Shown here piece after piece: positions 40,058 to 48,491 of a stretch of DNA of 51,509 nucleotides. This stretch comes from Stenotrophomonas_A sp035629025. Lineage in GTDB: Bacteria > Pseudomonadota > Gammaproteobacteria > Xanthomonadales > Xanthomonadaceae. A program made the translations under genes and the position numbers. How positions within the stretch are numbered: position 1 is the stretch's first letter; each line of letters opens with the position of its first letter. The DNA lies in the NCBI GenBank assembly GCA_035629025.1, contig DASPIU010000021.1:1-51509 (forward strand), given 5' to 3'. The notes below the pieces were generated by a model. That model worked only from the letters and a program-made list of their open reading frames with translations. It did not search any database and was not told the origin of the DNA.

Positions 40058-40840
40058 ATGCCCGCTGCCGCGCCCCTGTCGCCTCACATCCGCTTCGTAC
40101 TCGTCGGCACCCAGCACCCCGGCAACATCGGCGCTGCCGCGCGGGCGATGAAGACCATGGGCCTGGGCCGGCTGGTGCTGGTGGCGCCGGAAAAGACGCC
40201 CGACGACGAGGCATTGCGGCGCTCGGCCGGCGCCGAGGACCTGATTGCCGCCGCGCCGGTGCATGCCACGCTGGCCGAGGCAGTGGCCGATTGCACCCTG
40301 GTCCTGGGCTGCACGGCGCGGGCGCGACGGGTGCAACTGGAGGAACTGCTGCCGGCCGAAGCCGCGCGCCGCGTGGTCGCCCACGCCGCCGGGCCGGCGG
40401 AAGTTGCGGTGGTGTTCGGGCGCGAGCGCACCGGGCTGACCAACGAAGAGCTGCAGCTGTGCCATCTCGCTGTGCATATCCCCTCGGACCCCGAGTTCAG
40501 CTCGCTCAACCTGGCCGCCGCGGTGCAGGTGCTGGCCTATGAGATGCGCCTGGCGCTGCTGGCGGCAGGCCAGGGCGCCAGCACGGCGGCCAGCGAGCCG
40601 GGCTTTCGCGAGGGCGCGGCCAGCCACGCCCAGATGGAAGGACTGTTCGGTCAGTTCGGCCAGGCGCTGGACGACATCGACTTCCACAAGGGCCGTTCGC
40701 CCGACTCGGCCATGCGCAAGCTGCGCCGGCTGTTCCTGCGCGCCACCCTGAGCGAGCAGGAGGTGCGGCTGCTGCGCGGCATCCTCTCCGACGCCCAGCG
40801 CATGGCGATGCTGGCCCGCCGCGCAGGCGATGCCAGCTGA
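40058..40840 (+). CDS. trmJ: tRNA (cytidine/uridine-2'-O-)-methyltransferase TrmJ
   Basis: SPOUT (trefoil knot) methyltransferase that 2'-O-methylates position 32 of several tRNAs. The 260 residues show the N-terminal QHPGNIGAAARAMKTMGL, VVFGRERTGLTNEEL, and IPSDPEFSSLNLAAAVQVLAYEM forming the knot and AdoMet site. The C-terminal helical region ends with RRLFLRATLSEQEVRLLRGIL, as in the E. coli protein. The ATG at 40058 gives MPAAAPLSPHIRFVLVGTQHPG. It diverges from suhB. Confidence 0.94.
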   Translation: MPAAAPLSPHIRFVLVGTQHPGNIGAAARAMKTMGLGRLVLVAPEKTPDDEALRRSAGAEDLIAAAPVHATLAEAVADCTLVLGCTARARRVQLEELLPAEAARRVVAHAAGPAEVAVVFGRERTGLTNEELQLCHLAVHIPSDPEFSSLNLAAAVQVLAYEMRLALLAAGQGASTAASEPGFREGAASHAQMEGLFGQFGQALDDIDFHKGRSPDSAMRKLRRLFLRATLSEQEVRLLRGILSDAQRMAMLARRAGDAS

Positions 40841-40895
40841 CTGTTGCGCTGGTCACGCTTTCGGCTAGGCTTGGCCGAACACTTGGGGGTGTCGG

Positions 40896-41831
40896 TTGAT
40901 TGCTTTGCGCTGGCCGCGTTGGGGATGGCTGTGGGCCGCTTGTTGGCTGCTGGCGGTGGGCGGCTCGGTCGAAGCCTCCGCCGCCGAGCCGTCCGGCGTG
41001 CTGGTACTGGGGCGCATCAGCGACGATCCGAAGGTCCATTACCAGCAGCTTAAACCGCTGCTGGACTACGTCGTGCCGCGCATGCGCGAGGTCGGCATCG
41101 GCGAAGGCCGCATCCTGATGGCGCCCGATGCCCAGCGCATGGCCAGCTATCTGCGCCGCGGCCGTGTCGACTGGGTGACCGAAACCGCCGGCACCGCGAT
41201 GCTCCTGCAACAGCGCAGTGGCGCGCGCCCGCTGCTGCTGACCGAGCGCAATGGTGTGCGCGCCTACCGCACGGTGTTCTTCGTGCGTCGCGATGGCCCG
41301 GTGCAGCGCCTGGACCAGCTTCCCGGCCACAGCATCGCGCTGCAGAGCACGTTGTCCACCAGTGCCTACCTGGTCCCGGTGCTGGCTTTGCTCGACAGCG
41401 GCCTGCACCCGGAGATCCTGCTCGGCCCCAACGATGCGCCGGCACCGGATGCGGTGGGTTACGTCTTCGCGCGCTCGGAGTTGAACATCGCCGCCTACGT
41501 GCACAAGCGCCTGGTCAGTGCCGGCGCGTTCTCGGACCTGGACTGGAACGACGAGCACCATCTGCCGCCGGCCTTCCGCCGCGATTTCCGCATCATCCAC
41601 ACCACCGCGCCGATCCCGCGCGCGGTGGAAATGGTGCGTGCAGACCTCTCCCCGGCCGTGCAGCGCCGCCTGCGCGAAGTGCTGCTGCAGGCCGCGCACG
41701 ATCCCGAAGCCGCGCCGGCGCTGCGCAAGTTCTTCGGCACCTCCGGCTTCTACCCGGTTGACCCGGCCTCGCAGGCCGAGCTCGATGGCCTGCGCGAAGG
41801 CCTGCAACGCGTACGGATGCAGGTCGAATGA
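40896..41831 (+). CDS. PhnD-like periplasmic substrate-binding protein, partner of a c-di-GMP protein
   Basis: The 311 residues begin at a TTG (40896), with GGGGG about 9 nt upstream and a signal peptide (LWAACWLLAVGGSVEASAAEP). The mature part matches the PhnD/phosphite-binding type II periplasmic fold: VLVLGRISDDPKVHYQQLKPLLDYV, RRGRVDWVTETAGTAMLL, and FGTSGFYPVDP near the end. No ABC permease or ATPase is adjacent. Its stop overlaps the start of the HAMP-GGDEF-EAL gene by 4 bp, which suggests it senses a ligand for that membrane protein rather than feeding a transporter. The ligand is unknown. Confidence 0.85.
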   Translation: MIALRWPRWGWLWAACWLLAVGGSVEASAAEPSGVLVLGRISDDPKVHYQQLKPLLDYVVPRMREVGIGEGRILMAPDAQRMASYLRRGRVDWVTETAGTAMLLQQRSGARPLLLTERNGVRAYRTVFFVRRDGPVQRLDQLPGHSIALQSTLSTSAYLVPVLALLDSGLHPEILLGPNDAPAPDAVGYVFARSELNIAAYVHKRLVSAGAFSDLDWNDEHHLPPAFRRDFRIIHTTAPIPRAVEMVRADLSPAVQRRLREVLLQAAHDPEAAPALRKFFGTSGFYPVDPASQAELDGLREGLQRVRMQVE

Positions 41832-43951
41832 GCACGATCCGCTTCGGCCTGCAGGCCCGCTTCCTGCTGATCATGGGTCTGGCCTTCGCCTTGGTGGTGG
41901 CCATCCTGTTGCTGCTGCTGCAGCGCCAGACGCGCATGCAGGCCGAGGTGCGCACGCTGAGCGGGTCGATCATCCACGATCTGTTCGACCGCAGCCTGCG
42001 CTCGCGTGGCGAAGCGCTGGCGACCGAGCTGGCCGATGCCCTGGTCAACCCGCTGTACTACTCGGACCTGGACCAGGTCGGCGCACTGGTGCGCAACACC
42101 TCGCGCCAGCAGGTGGTGAGCTATGTGCGCGTGTTCGACCGCCAGGGCCGCCTGATCCACGACGGGTCAGTGGACATCCCCGGCTACGGCCAGCCGATGC
42201 ACGATCCGCTCGCCACCAGCGCCGCCAATGCGCGCAAGCTCACCCTGCAGTGGTCGCCCGACGTGCTCGACGTGGCCCTGCCGGTGATGATGGGCGAGGA
42301 AAAGATCGGCGGCGTACGCGTGGGCATGTCGCTGCGACGCGTGCGCGAACTGGAGGCCGGCGCGAACGCCGCGCTGCTTGAACGTCTCTCCGAGGTCGGC
42401 AAGCGTGACCTGGGCTGGCTCATGTTGCTGCTGGGCTGCCTGGCCTTCATCGGCACGGTGGTGGCGATCTACATCCAGCGCACCCTGGTCGGGCCGATCC
42501 GCTGGCTGGCGCAGGCGGCGCGGCAGATCGAGGCCGGCGACTACGCGGTGAAGCAGCGCAGCGGCGCCGGCAATGACGAGGTCGGCGAGCTGATCCGTGC
42601 CTTTGGCCGGATGAGCGAGAGCATCGCCCGCCATGATCGCGAAGTGCGGCACATGGCCTACACCGATGCCTTGACCGGATTGACCAACCGCCTGGCCTTC
42701 CGCGAGGGCCTGGACCATCAGTTGCTGGCCGCGCGCACCGCCGGGCGGCAGCTGGCACTGCTGTTTGCCGACATCGACGACTTCAAGCGTGTCAACGACA
42801 CCCTCGGCCACGAGGCCGGGGACGAGGCGCTGCTGCAGTTCTCCGCGCGCATTTCCGCGGCCGTCGATGAGCTCGGCGGCGATGAAGCGCTGCTGGCCCG
42901 CTTCGGTGGCGACGAGTTCGTGATCCTGCTGCAGGCCGGTGACGTGCGTGCCGCGGCCACGCGCCTGGCCGACCGGCTGGTGCAGGACCTGGGGCAGCCG
43001 CTGGTGATCGAAGGCCGCGAAGTGTTCCTCGGCTCCTCCATCGGCATCACCCTGTTCCCCGATGACGCCCGCGACGCCACCGCGTTGCTGAAGAATGGCG
43101 ACATCGCCATGTACCAGGCCAAGGTGGCCGGCAAGAACTGCCACCGCTTCTACAGCCGTGCCATGGACCACGCCGTCGAGCGCCGCCTGCACATGGAGCA
43201 GGAACTGCGCGGCGCCTGGGAGCGCGGCGAACTGCGCCTGGTCTACCAGCCGATCTACCGCACCAGCGACCGGCGCATGGTTGGCGTGGAAGTGCTGCTG
43301 CGCTGGCAGCACCCGGCGCTGGGCGCGATTTCCCCCTCGGTGTTCATTGAAGTGGCCGAGCAGAGTGGGCTGATCGAGGTGCTCGGCCCCAAGGTCCTGC
43401 GCGCCGCCTGCCTGGACGCGATGCAGTGGCCGGTGCTGCCCGGCGAGCCGCCGCTGTTCGTGTCGGTCAACGTCTCCCCGCGCCAGCTGCGCAGCGGCGC
43501 CATGGCCGACACCGTGGCCCTGTGCCTGCGCGAATCCGGCCTGCCGGCGGCGCGCCTGCACCTGGAGCTGACCGAAACCGCGGTGATCGGCGACGAGATG
43601 CTGGCCGCCAGCCTGCTCGACAAGCTGCACCGCACCGGCGTGAAAGTGTGGCTGGACGACTTCGGCACCGGCTTCTCCGGCCTCAGTCATCTGCGCCAGG
43701 TGCCGGTGGACGGGGTCAAGATCGACAAGAGCTTCGTCGCCGATCTGCAGCGCGACCCGGACGACCTGGCCCTGACCACGGCCATCATCGCCATGGCCCA
43801 TTCCCTCGGCATCACCGTGGTGGCCGAAGGCATCGAGCACGAAGCCCAGTTCAATCTGTTGCGTGAGCGCGGCTGCGATCTGGGGCAGGGCTACTGGTTC
43901 AGCCGCCCGGTGAGCTCCACCGAGCTGGTGCGCATGCGCAGCGGAATGTAG
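41828..43951 (+). CDS. Membrane HAMP-GGDEF-EAL cyclic-di-GMP protein
   Basis: An inner-membrane receptor of 707 residues. TM1 is about 11-31, a periplasmic domain spans 32-194, TM2 is about 195-217 and HAMP about 218-265. The GGDEF domain carries GGDEF at 360-364. The EAL domain carries E488 in EVLLRW (EVL variant), with VNVSPRQL, LELTE, DDFGTGFSGL and AEGIEHE. The inhibitory RxxD site is missing (GDEA is found at that position), unlike the cytoplasmic protein at 7.7 kb. Both active sites look intact, so the net activity may depend on the periplasmic signal. It ends in a REP palindrome shared with epmB. Confidence 0.92.
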   Translation: MSTIRFGLQARFLLIMGLAFALVVAILLLLLQRQTRMQAEVRTLSGSIIHDLFDRSLRSRGEALATELADALVNPLYYSDLDQVGALVRNTSRQQVVSYVRVFDRQGRLIHDGSVDIPGYGQPMHDPLATSAANARKLTLQWSPDVLDVALPVMMGEEKIGGVRVGMSLRRVRELEAGANAALLERLSEVGKRDLGWLMLLLGCLAFIGTVVAIYIQRTLVGPIRWLAQAARQIEAGDYAVKQRSGAGNDEVGELIRAFGRMSESIARHDREVRHMAYTDALTGLTNRLAFREGLDHQLLAARTAGRQLALLFADIDDFKRVNDTLGHEAGDEALLQFSARISAAVDELGGDEALLARFGGDEFVILLQAGDVRAAATRLADRLVQDLGQPLVIEGREVFLGSSIGITLFPDDARDATALLKNGDIAMYQAKVAGKNCHRFYSRAMDHAVERRLHMEQELRGAWERGELRLVYQPIYRTSDRRMVGVEVLLRWQHPALGAISPSVFIEVAEQSGLIEVLGPKVLRAACLDAMQWPVLPGEPPLFVSVNVSPRQLRSGAMADTVALCLRESGLPAARLHLELTETAVIGDEMLAASLLDKLHRTGVKVWLDDFGTGFSGLSHLRQVPVDGVKIDKSFVADLQRDPDDLALTTAIIAMAHSLGITVVAEGIEHEAQFNLLRERGCDLGQGYWFSRPVSSTELVRMRSGM

Positions 43952-43965
43952 GAGCCGCTCCTACA
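43947..43965. repeat. GTAG-type palindrome carrying the stop codons of two convergent genes
   Basis: TGTAGGAG-CCG-CTCCTACA is a perfect 8-bp stem with a 3-nt loop in the 9-bp gap between the c-di-GMP gene and epmB. It includes TAG stops of both (43949-43951 on plus, 43961-43963 on minus). It could also serve as a compact bidirectional transcript end. Confidence 0.75.
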
Positions 43966-44983
43966 GAGGACGCTTGCCGGTATCGCCCTGCACCTCGCGC
44001 ACCAGCCGCGGCACCAGATACCCCGACAACCGCGCCGCCAGCGCCCCATGCAGCGCCCGCGCGCGCTCGTCACTGACCTCGTAATGCGCCACCCCGGCCA
44101 CCCGGTCCAGCTGGTGCAGGTAATACGGCAACACCCCGGCCGTGAAGCAACGCTCACTGAGCGCCGCCAGCGTATCCACCTCGTCATTGACCCCGCGCAG
44201 CAACACCGCCTGGTTCAACAACTGCACGCCGGCCTCGCGCAGCCGCAACATCGCGGCATCCACGTTGGCGTCGAACTCGTTGGCATGATTGGCGTGGATC
44301 ACCAGCGCTACCGGCCAGGGCAGGGCAGCAAGCCAGTCCGTCAGCTCCGCGTCCACCCGCTCCGGCAACACCACCGGCAGGCGGCTGTGGATGCGCAACC
44401 GCTTCAGATGCGGGATACCGGCTAGCGCCGTCGTCAACTCGGCCAGCTTCGGCGTCGCCAGCGACAGCGGGTCGCCGCCCGACAGCAGTACTTCCTCGAT
44501 CGACTCATCCGCCGCGATCGCCGCCACCGCCTCGCGCCAGCCCTCGCGCGCCGCCGTCTCCTGCGCATACGGGAAATGCCGGCGGAAACAATAGCGGCAG
44601 TTCACCGCGCAACTGCCGGTGGCGATCAACAGCGCCCGGCCCCGGTATTTCTGGATCACCCCGTTGGCCGTGCGCGCCGCCGCATCGCCCACCGCGTCCA
44701 GGCCGAAGCCCGGTACCGCGCGCATTTCCTCATCGATCGGCAGCACCTGGCGCAGCAGCGGATCGGCCGGATCGCCGGGGCGCATGCGCGCGACGAAGCC
44801 ACGCGGCACCCGCAGCGCGAACTGTGCCGCGGCCGCCTCGCTCAGTCCCACCGCCTCCGGGGCCAGTCCCAGCAGGGCCAGCAGTTCGCGCGGATCGCGT
44901 ACGGCGTCGCGCCAGAGCGCCTGCCAGCGGGCGCCGGGTCGTGCGGGGGATGGCTGTAAGCGGCTGGGGGCTGCGGTTATCAT
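43961..44983 (-). CDS. epmB: EF-P beta-lysylation protein EpmB (lysine 2,3-aminomutase family)
   Basis: Radical-SAM, PLP-dependent enzyme that converts L-lysine to (R)-beta-lysine for attachment to EF-P. The 340 residues contain VPRGFVARM, GRALLIATGSCAVNCRYCFRRHF with the 4Fe-4S CxxxCxxC motif, SGGDPLSL, and the RLRIHSRLPVVLPERV barrel strand, with PYYLHQLDRV near the end. The frame runs on upstream antisense to efp but the ATG at 44983 is the functional start. It diverges from efp, its substrate gene, a strong functional link. Confidence 0.94.
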   Translation of the reverse strand: MITAAPSRLQPSPARPGARWQALWRDAVRDPRELLALLGLAPEAVGLSEAAAAQFALRVPRGFVARMRPGDPADPLLRQVLPIDEEMRAVPGFGLDAVGDAAARTANGVIQKYRGRALLIATGSCAVNCRYCFRRHFPYAQETAAREGWREAVAAIAADESIEEVLLSGGDPLSLATPKLAELTTALAGIPHLKRLRIHSRLPVVLPERVDAELTDWLAALPWPVALVIHANHANEFDANVDAAMLRLREAGVQLLNQAVLLRGVNDEVDTLAALSERCFTAGVLPYYLHQLDRVAGVAHYEVSDERARALHGALAARLSGYLVPRLVREVQGDTGKRPL

Positions 44984-45026
44984 GTGCGGTCTGGAAACAG
45001 TACGCCCGCTCGACGGCGGGCACCCC

Positions 45027-45032
45027 ATTCTA
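45027..45032 (-). promoter_or_regulatory. Candidate -10 box (TAGAAT) for epmB
   Basis: TAGAAT on the minus strand lies 43 bp before the epmB ATG, within the 99-bp divergent gap to efp. A GCCCG/CGGGC inverted repeat (45004-45021) sits just downstream of it. Confidence 0.35.
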
Positions 45033-45082
45033 ACGGCCGGCCGCTCCCCGCGGCGGTTTTGCCTTACCCGAGGAGCTACACA

Positions 45083-45649
45083 ATGGCCAGCTATGGCATG
45101 AACGACGTCAAGAACGGCATGAAGATCCTGGTCAATGCCGAACCGGCGGTCATCACCGACACCGAGTACGTCAAGCCGGGCAAGGGCCAGGCCTTCACCC
45201 GCGTCAAGTACCGCCTGATCAAGTCCGGCCGCGTGCAGGAAGTGACCATGAAGTCGACCGACTCGGTCGAAGCGGCCGACGTGATCGATACCGACATGCA
45301 GTACCTGTACAGCGACGGCGAGTACTGGCACTTCATGCAGCAGGAAACCTTCGAGCAGGTGCAGGCCGACAAGAACGGCATGGGCGGCGCGGAGAAGTGG
45401 CTCAAGGGTGAGGAGCAGTGCGTGGTGACGCTGTGGAACGGCACCCCGATCGCCGTGCAGCCGCCGAACTTCGTCGAACTGAAGATCACCGAGACCGATC
45501 CCGGCGTGCGCGGCGATACCTCCGGCGGCGGCGGCAAGCCGGCCACCCTGGAGACCGGCGCGGTGGTGCGCGTGCCGCTGTTCGTCGGCCAGGAGGAAGT
45601 GATTCGCGTGGACACCCGCTCGGGCGAGTACGTTTCGCGGGTGAAGTAA
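45083..45649 (+). CDS. efp: Elongation factor P
   Basis: Relieves ribosome stalling at polyproline stretches. The 188 residues match the family length, with the modified Lys34 in the loop YVKPGKGQAFTRVK. The three beta-barrel domains are recognisable: a KOW-like N-terminal domain, two OB folds, and the C-terminal GDTSGGGGKPATLETGAVV / VPLFVGQEEVIRVDTRSGEYVSRV. Lys34 with a divergent epmB predicts beta-lysylation; epmA (the ligase) is not in the window. AGGAG lies about 8 nt before the ATG. Confidence 0.97.
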   Translation: MASYGMNDVKNGMKILVNAEPAVITDTEYVKPGKGQAFTRVKYRLIKSGRVQEVTMKSTDSVEAADVIDTDMQYLYSDGEYWHFMQQETFEQVQADKNGMGGAEKWLKGEEQCVVTLWNGTPIAVQPPNFVELKITETDPGVRGDTSGGGGKPATLETGAVVRVPLFVGQEEVIRVDTRSGEYVSRVK

Positions 45650-45652
45650 GTC

Positions 45653-46330
45653 ATGAAGGACCTGGGCACAGTCAAGGAAGAACACGAAGCGGACCTGAAG
45701 GACCGTTTTCCGCACGACCGGGTCGTCTTTTTCAGTGATGCGGTGTTCGCCATCGCCATCACCCTGCTGGCGATCGAGCTGAAACTGCCCGATCGCGAGA
45801 TGATCGAGCACCTCGGCGAGGCCATGGCCTCGCGTGAGGTGAGTTCGCACTTCTACGCCTATTTCATCAGCTTCCTGGTGACTGGCCTGTTCTGGATCGG
45901 GCACATGCAGACCTGGCGCCACGTGCGCCGCGTCGGTGCTGGGCTGGTGTGGATGACCCTGCTGCAGTTGATGTTCGTGGCGCTGATGCCGCTGGCCACG
46001 CGCGAATATTCGAGCTTCTTTTCCAGCCAGAGCCCGGGCCGGCTCGCGTTCTATGCCTTCGTGCTTGCCGCGATTTCGTTGTTCGCGGTGATCAGCCGGC
46101 AAATGGTGATCCGCCAGGAGCGCCTGCACGAGCGCATCGGGGTGCTCGCCACGCGCTGGCTGTTCTGGCGCGGCATGGTGCCGCTGGTGCTGTTTTCGCT
46201 GGCCATTCCGGCCGCCTACCTGATGCCCACGGGCCGCGGCGGGCTGTTGTTCGTACTGGTCTTTCCCTGCCTGTTCATTACCCGGCGCTGGCTGCAACGC
46301 AGCGCGCCGCCGGCGCCAGCTGCGCCCTGA
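45653..46330 (+). CDS. TMEM175/DUF1211 family potassium-channel-like membrane protein
   Basis: The 225 residues carry the diagnostic N-terminal motif FFSDAVFAIAITLLAIELKLP of TMEM175-type channels. About six hydrophobic segments follow (FYAYFISFLVTGLFWIGHM, LVWMTLLQLMFVALM, AFYAFVLAAISLFAVI, MVPLVLFSLAIPAAYL and LLFVLVFPCLFI). Bacterial members are tetrameric potassium channels without the TVGYG filter. It starts 3 bp after the efp stop, so it may be cotranscribed. Confidence 0.85.
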   Translation: MKDLGTVKEEHEADLKDRFPHDRVVFFSDAVFAIAITLLAIELKLPDREMIEHLGEAMASREVSSHFYAYFISFLVTGLFWIGHMQTWRHVRRVGAGLVWMTLLQLMFVALMPLATREYSSFFSSQSPGRLAFYAFVLAAISLFAVISRQMVIRQERLHERIGVLATRWLFWRGMVPLVLFSLAIPAAYLMPTGRGGLLFVLVFPCLFITRRWLQRSAPPAPAAP

Positions 46331-46368
46331 GCGGCCAGTCCGTCCCCGAACCCGGAGTCTTCCCCCCC

Positions 46369-47709
46369 GTGACCCCGTCCACCCCCGAATCGTGTGACCT
46401 GTTGATCGAGGCAGGCTTCGTCGTACCCGTCGAGCCGCATGCGGTGGTGCTGGAAGACCATGCCGTGGCCGTGCGCGACGGTGTCATCGTCGGCATCGCG
46501 CCGTGGGCGCAGGCGCGTGCGCGCTTCGTTCCGCGTGAGGTTGTGTCGCGGCCGGACGCGGCGCTGATCCCCGGCCTGGTCAATGCCCACACCCACAATC
46601 CGATGACCCTGCTGCGTGGGGTCGCCGACGACCTGCCGCTGATGGTCTGGCTGCAACAGCACATCTGGCCGGTGGAAGCGGCGGTGATCGGACCGGAGTT
46701 CGTCGCCGACGGCACCACCCTGGCGATTGCCGAAATGCTGCGCGGCGGCACCACCTGCGCCAACGAGAACTACTTCTTCCCCGACGCGCAGGCCGCGGTC
46801 TACAAGAAGTACGGCTTCCGCGCCCTGGTCGGCGCACCGGTGATCGATTTCCCCACCGCCTGGGCGCAGAGCGACGACGAATATTTCGACCGCGCCGGCG
46901 AGCTGCATGACCAGTGGCGCGATGACCCGCTGATCGGCACCGCCTTCGCCCCACATGCGCCGTACACCGTCAGCGATGCCAGCTTCGAGCGCGTGCGCAT
47001 GCTCGCCGACCAGCTCGACGTGCCGGTGCACCTGCACACCCACGAGACCGCGCAGGAAATCGCCGACTCGCTCAAGCAGTACGGGCAGCGCCCGTTGGCC
47101 CGGCTGGATCGCCTCGGCCTGGTCAACGATCGTCTGATCGCGGTGCACATGACCCAGCTCACCGAAGGCGAGATCCACCTGTGCGCCGAGCGTGGCGTGA
47201 GCGTGGTGCATTGCCCCGAATCCAACCTCAAGCTGGCTTCCGGCTTCTGCCCGGCCTGCGCCCTGCAGCGCGCGGGCGTGAACCTGGCGATCGGTACCGA
47301 TGGCTGCGCCAGCAACAACGACCTGGACATGTTCAGCGAGAACCGCACCGCGGCGATCCTGGCCAAGGCCGTCGCCAACGACGCGACCGCCCTGGATGCG
47401 GCGACCACACTGCGCGCGGCAACGCTGGGCGGCGCCCGCGCGCTGGGCTTTGGCGAGCGCATCGGTTCGATCGAGGTCGGCAAGCAGGCCGACCTGGCCT
47501 GCGTGGACCTGTCGGCGCTGGAGACCCAGCCGCTGCACCACGTGCTGTCGCAGCTGATCTACGCCACCGGCCGCCACCAGGTCAGCGATGTCTGGATCGC
47601 CGGCAAGCCCAAGCTGCGCGAGCGCGTGCTGGTGGACATGGACCCGGACGCGCTGGTCGCCAATGCGCGGCAGTGGCGCGACCGCATCCGCCATTTTCAT
47701 CCGGCCTGA
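46369..47709 (+). CDS. TRZ/ATZ family amidohydrolase, 5'-methylthioadenosine/S-adenosylhomocysteine deaminase-like
   Basis: Metal-dependent deaminase that likely removes the amino group from the adenine of SAH or MTA. The 446 residues contain LIPGLVNAHTHNPMTLLRG (metal HxH), LHTHETAQEI, VSVVHCPESNLKLASGF, and AIGTDGCASNNDLDMF with the conserved Asp. The final HVLSQLIYATGRHQVSDVWIAG is family-typical. The GTG at 46369 is chosen because homology starts at LLIEAGFVVPVEP. The precise substrate within the family cannot be fixed by eye. ubiG follows 47 bp downstream. Confidence 0.88.
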   Translation: MTPSTPESCDLLIEAGFVVPVEPHAVVLEDHAVAVRDGVIVGIAPWAQARARFVPREVVSRPDAALIPGLVNAHTHNPMTLLRGVADDLPLMVWLQQHIWPVEAAVIGPEFVADGTTLAIAEMLRGGTTCANENYFFPDAQAAVYKKYGFRALVGAPVIDFPTAWAQSDDEYFDRAGELHDQWRDDPLIGTAFAPHAPYTVSDASFERVRMLADQLDVPVHLHTHETAQEIADSLKQYGQRPLARLDRLGLVNDRLIAVHMTQLTEGEIHLCAERGVSVVHCPESNLKLASGFCPACALQRAGVNLAIGTDGCASNNDLDMFSENRTAAILAKAVANDATALDAATTLRAATLGGARALGFGERIGSIEVGKQADLACVDLSALETQPLHHVLSQLIYATGRHQVSDVWIAGKPKLRERVLVDMDPDALVANARQWRDRIRHFHPA

Positions 47710-47756
47710 TCCATCCCGCCTGTTTCATCTTGCCTGACCCTCCGCAGGAGTGCCCC

Positions 47757-48491
47757 ATGACCGCGACGCGCGAACATGCATCCGCCAACTTCCACCAGGC
47801 CGAACTGGACAAGTTCGCCGCCCTGGCCAACCGCTGGTGGGATGCCGACGGCCCGCAGAAGCCGCTGCACGCGCTCAACCCGGTGCGCCTGGAGTATGTG
47901 GCCGCGCGCCTGCCGCTGGCCGGTGCCCGCGTGCTCGACGTGGGTTGCGGCGGTGGCCTGCTCAGCGAGGCGCTGGCACGGCAGGGCGCGCAGGTGACCG
48001 CGATCGACCTGGCGCCTGAGCTGATCAAGGTCGCACGCCTGCACCGGCTCGAATCCGGGGTCGAGGTGGATTACCGCGTGCAGTCGATCGAAGACCTGGC
48101 CGCTGAAGCGCCGGGCAGTTTCGACGCCATCACCTGCATGGAGATGCTGGAGCACGTGCCGCGCCCGGGCGCGATCCTGGCCGCCTGCGCCACCCTGCTC
48201 AAGCCCGGCGGCAAGCTGTTCCTGTCCACGTTGAATCGCACCCCGGCCGCGTTTGCCGTGGCCATCGTCGGCGCGGAATATCTGGCGCGGCTGCTGCCGC
48301 GCGGAACGCATCACTACGAGGACTTCATCAAGCCCTCCGAACTGGCCGCTTGGCTGCGCGAGGCCGGCCTGCAGTTGGAGGATGTCAGCGGCCTGGCCTA
48401 CGAGCCATGGCGCGGCCGTGCGCGGCTGAGCCGGCGTACCGACATCAACTACCTGGGCTGTGCGTCCAAGCCGGTGGCCGCCGGTGCCTGA
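47757..48491 (+). CDS. ubiG: Ubiquinone biosynthesis O-methyltransferase UbiG
   Basis: SAM-dependent methylation at the two O-methyl steps of ubiquinone synthesis. The 244 residues show FAALANRWWDADGPQKPLHALNPVRLEY, the UbiG signature, then motif I VLDVGCGGGLLSE, SFDAITCMEMLEHVPRPG, and HHYEDFIKPSELAAWLREAGL near the C terminus. AGGAG is about 6 nt before the ATG. It overlaps the HAD gene by 8 bp. Confidence 0.95.
   Translation: MTATREHASANFHQAELDKFAALANRWWDADGPQKPLHALNPVRLEYVAARLPLAGARVLDVGCGGGLLSEALARQGAQVTAIDLAPELIKVARLHRLESGVEVDYRVQSIEDLAAEAPGSFDAITCMEMLEHVPRPGAILAACATLLKPGGKLFLSTLNRTPAAFAVAIVGAEYLARLLPRGTHHYEDFIKPSELAAWLREAGLQLEDVSGLAYEPWRGRARLSRRTDINYLGCASKPVAAGA

Noticed and set aside
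42167..43840. A minus-strand frame of about 557 codons
   Set aside because: Antisense to the HAMP-GGDEF-EAL gene; the sense protein has intact catalytic motifs.
46216..47700. A minus-strand frame of about 494 codons
   Set aside because: Antisense to the TRZ/ATZ amidohydrolase; no family pattern.
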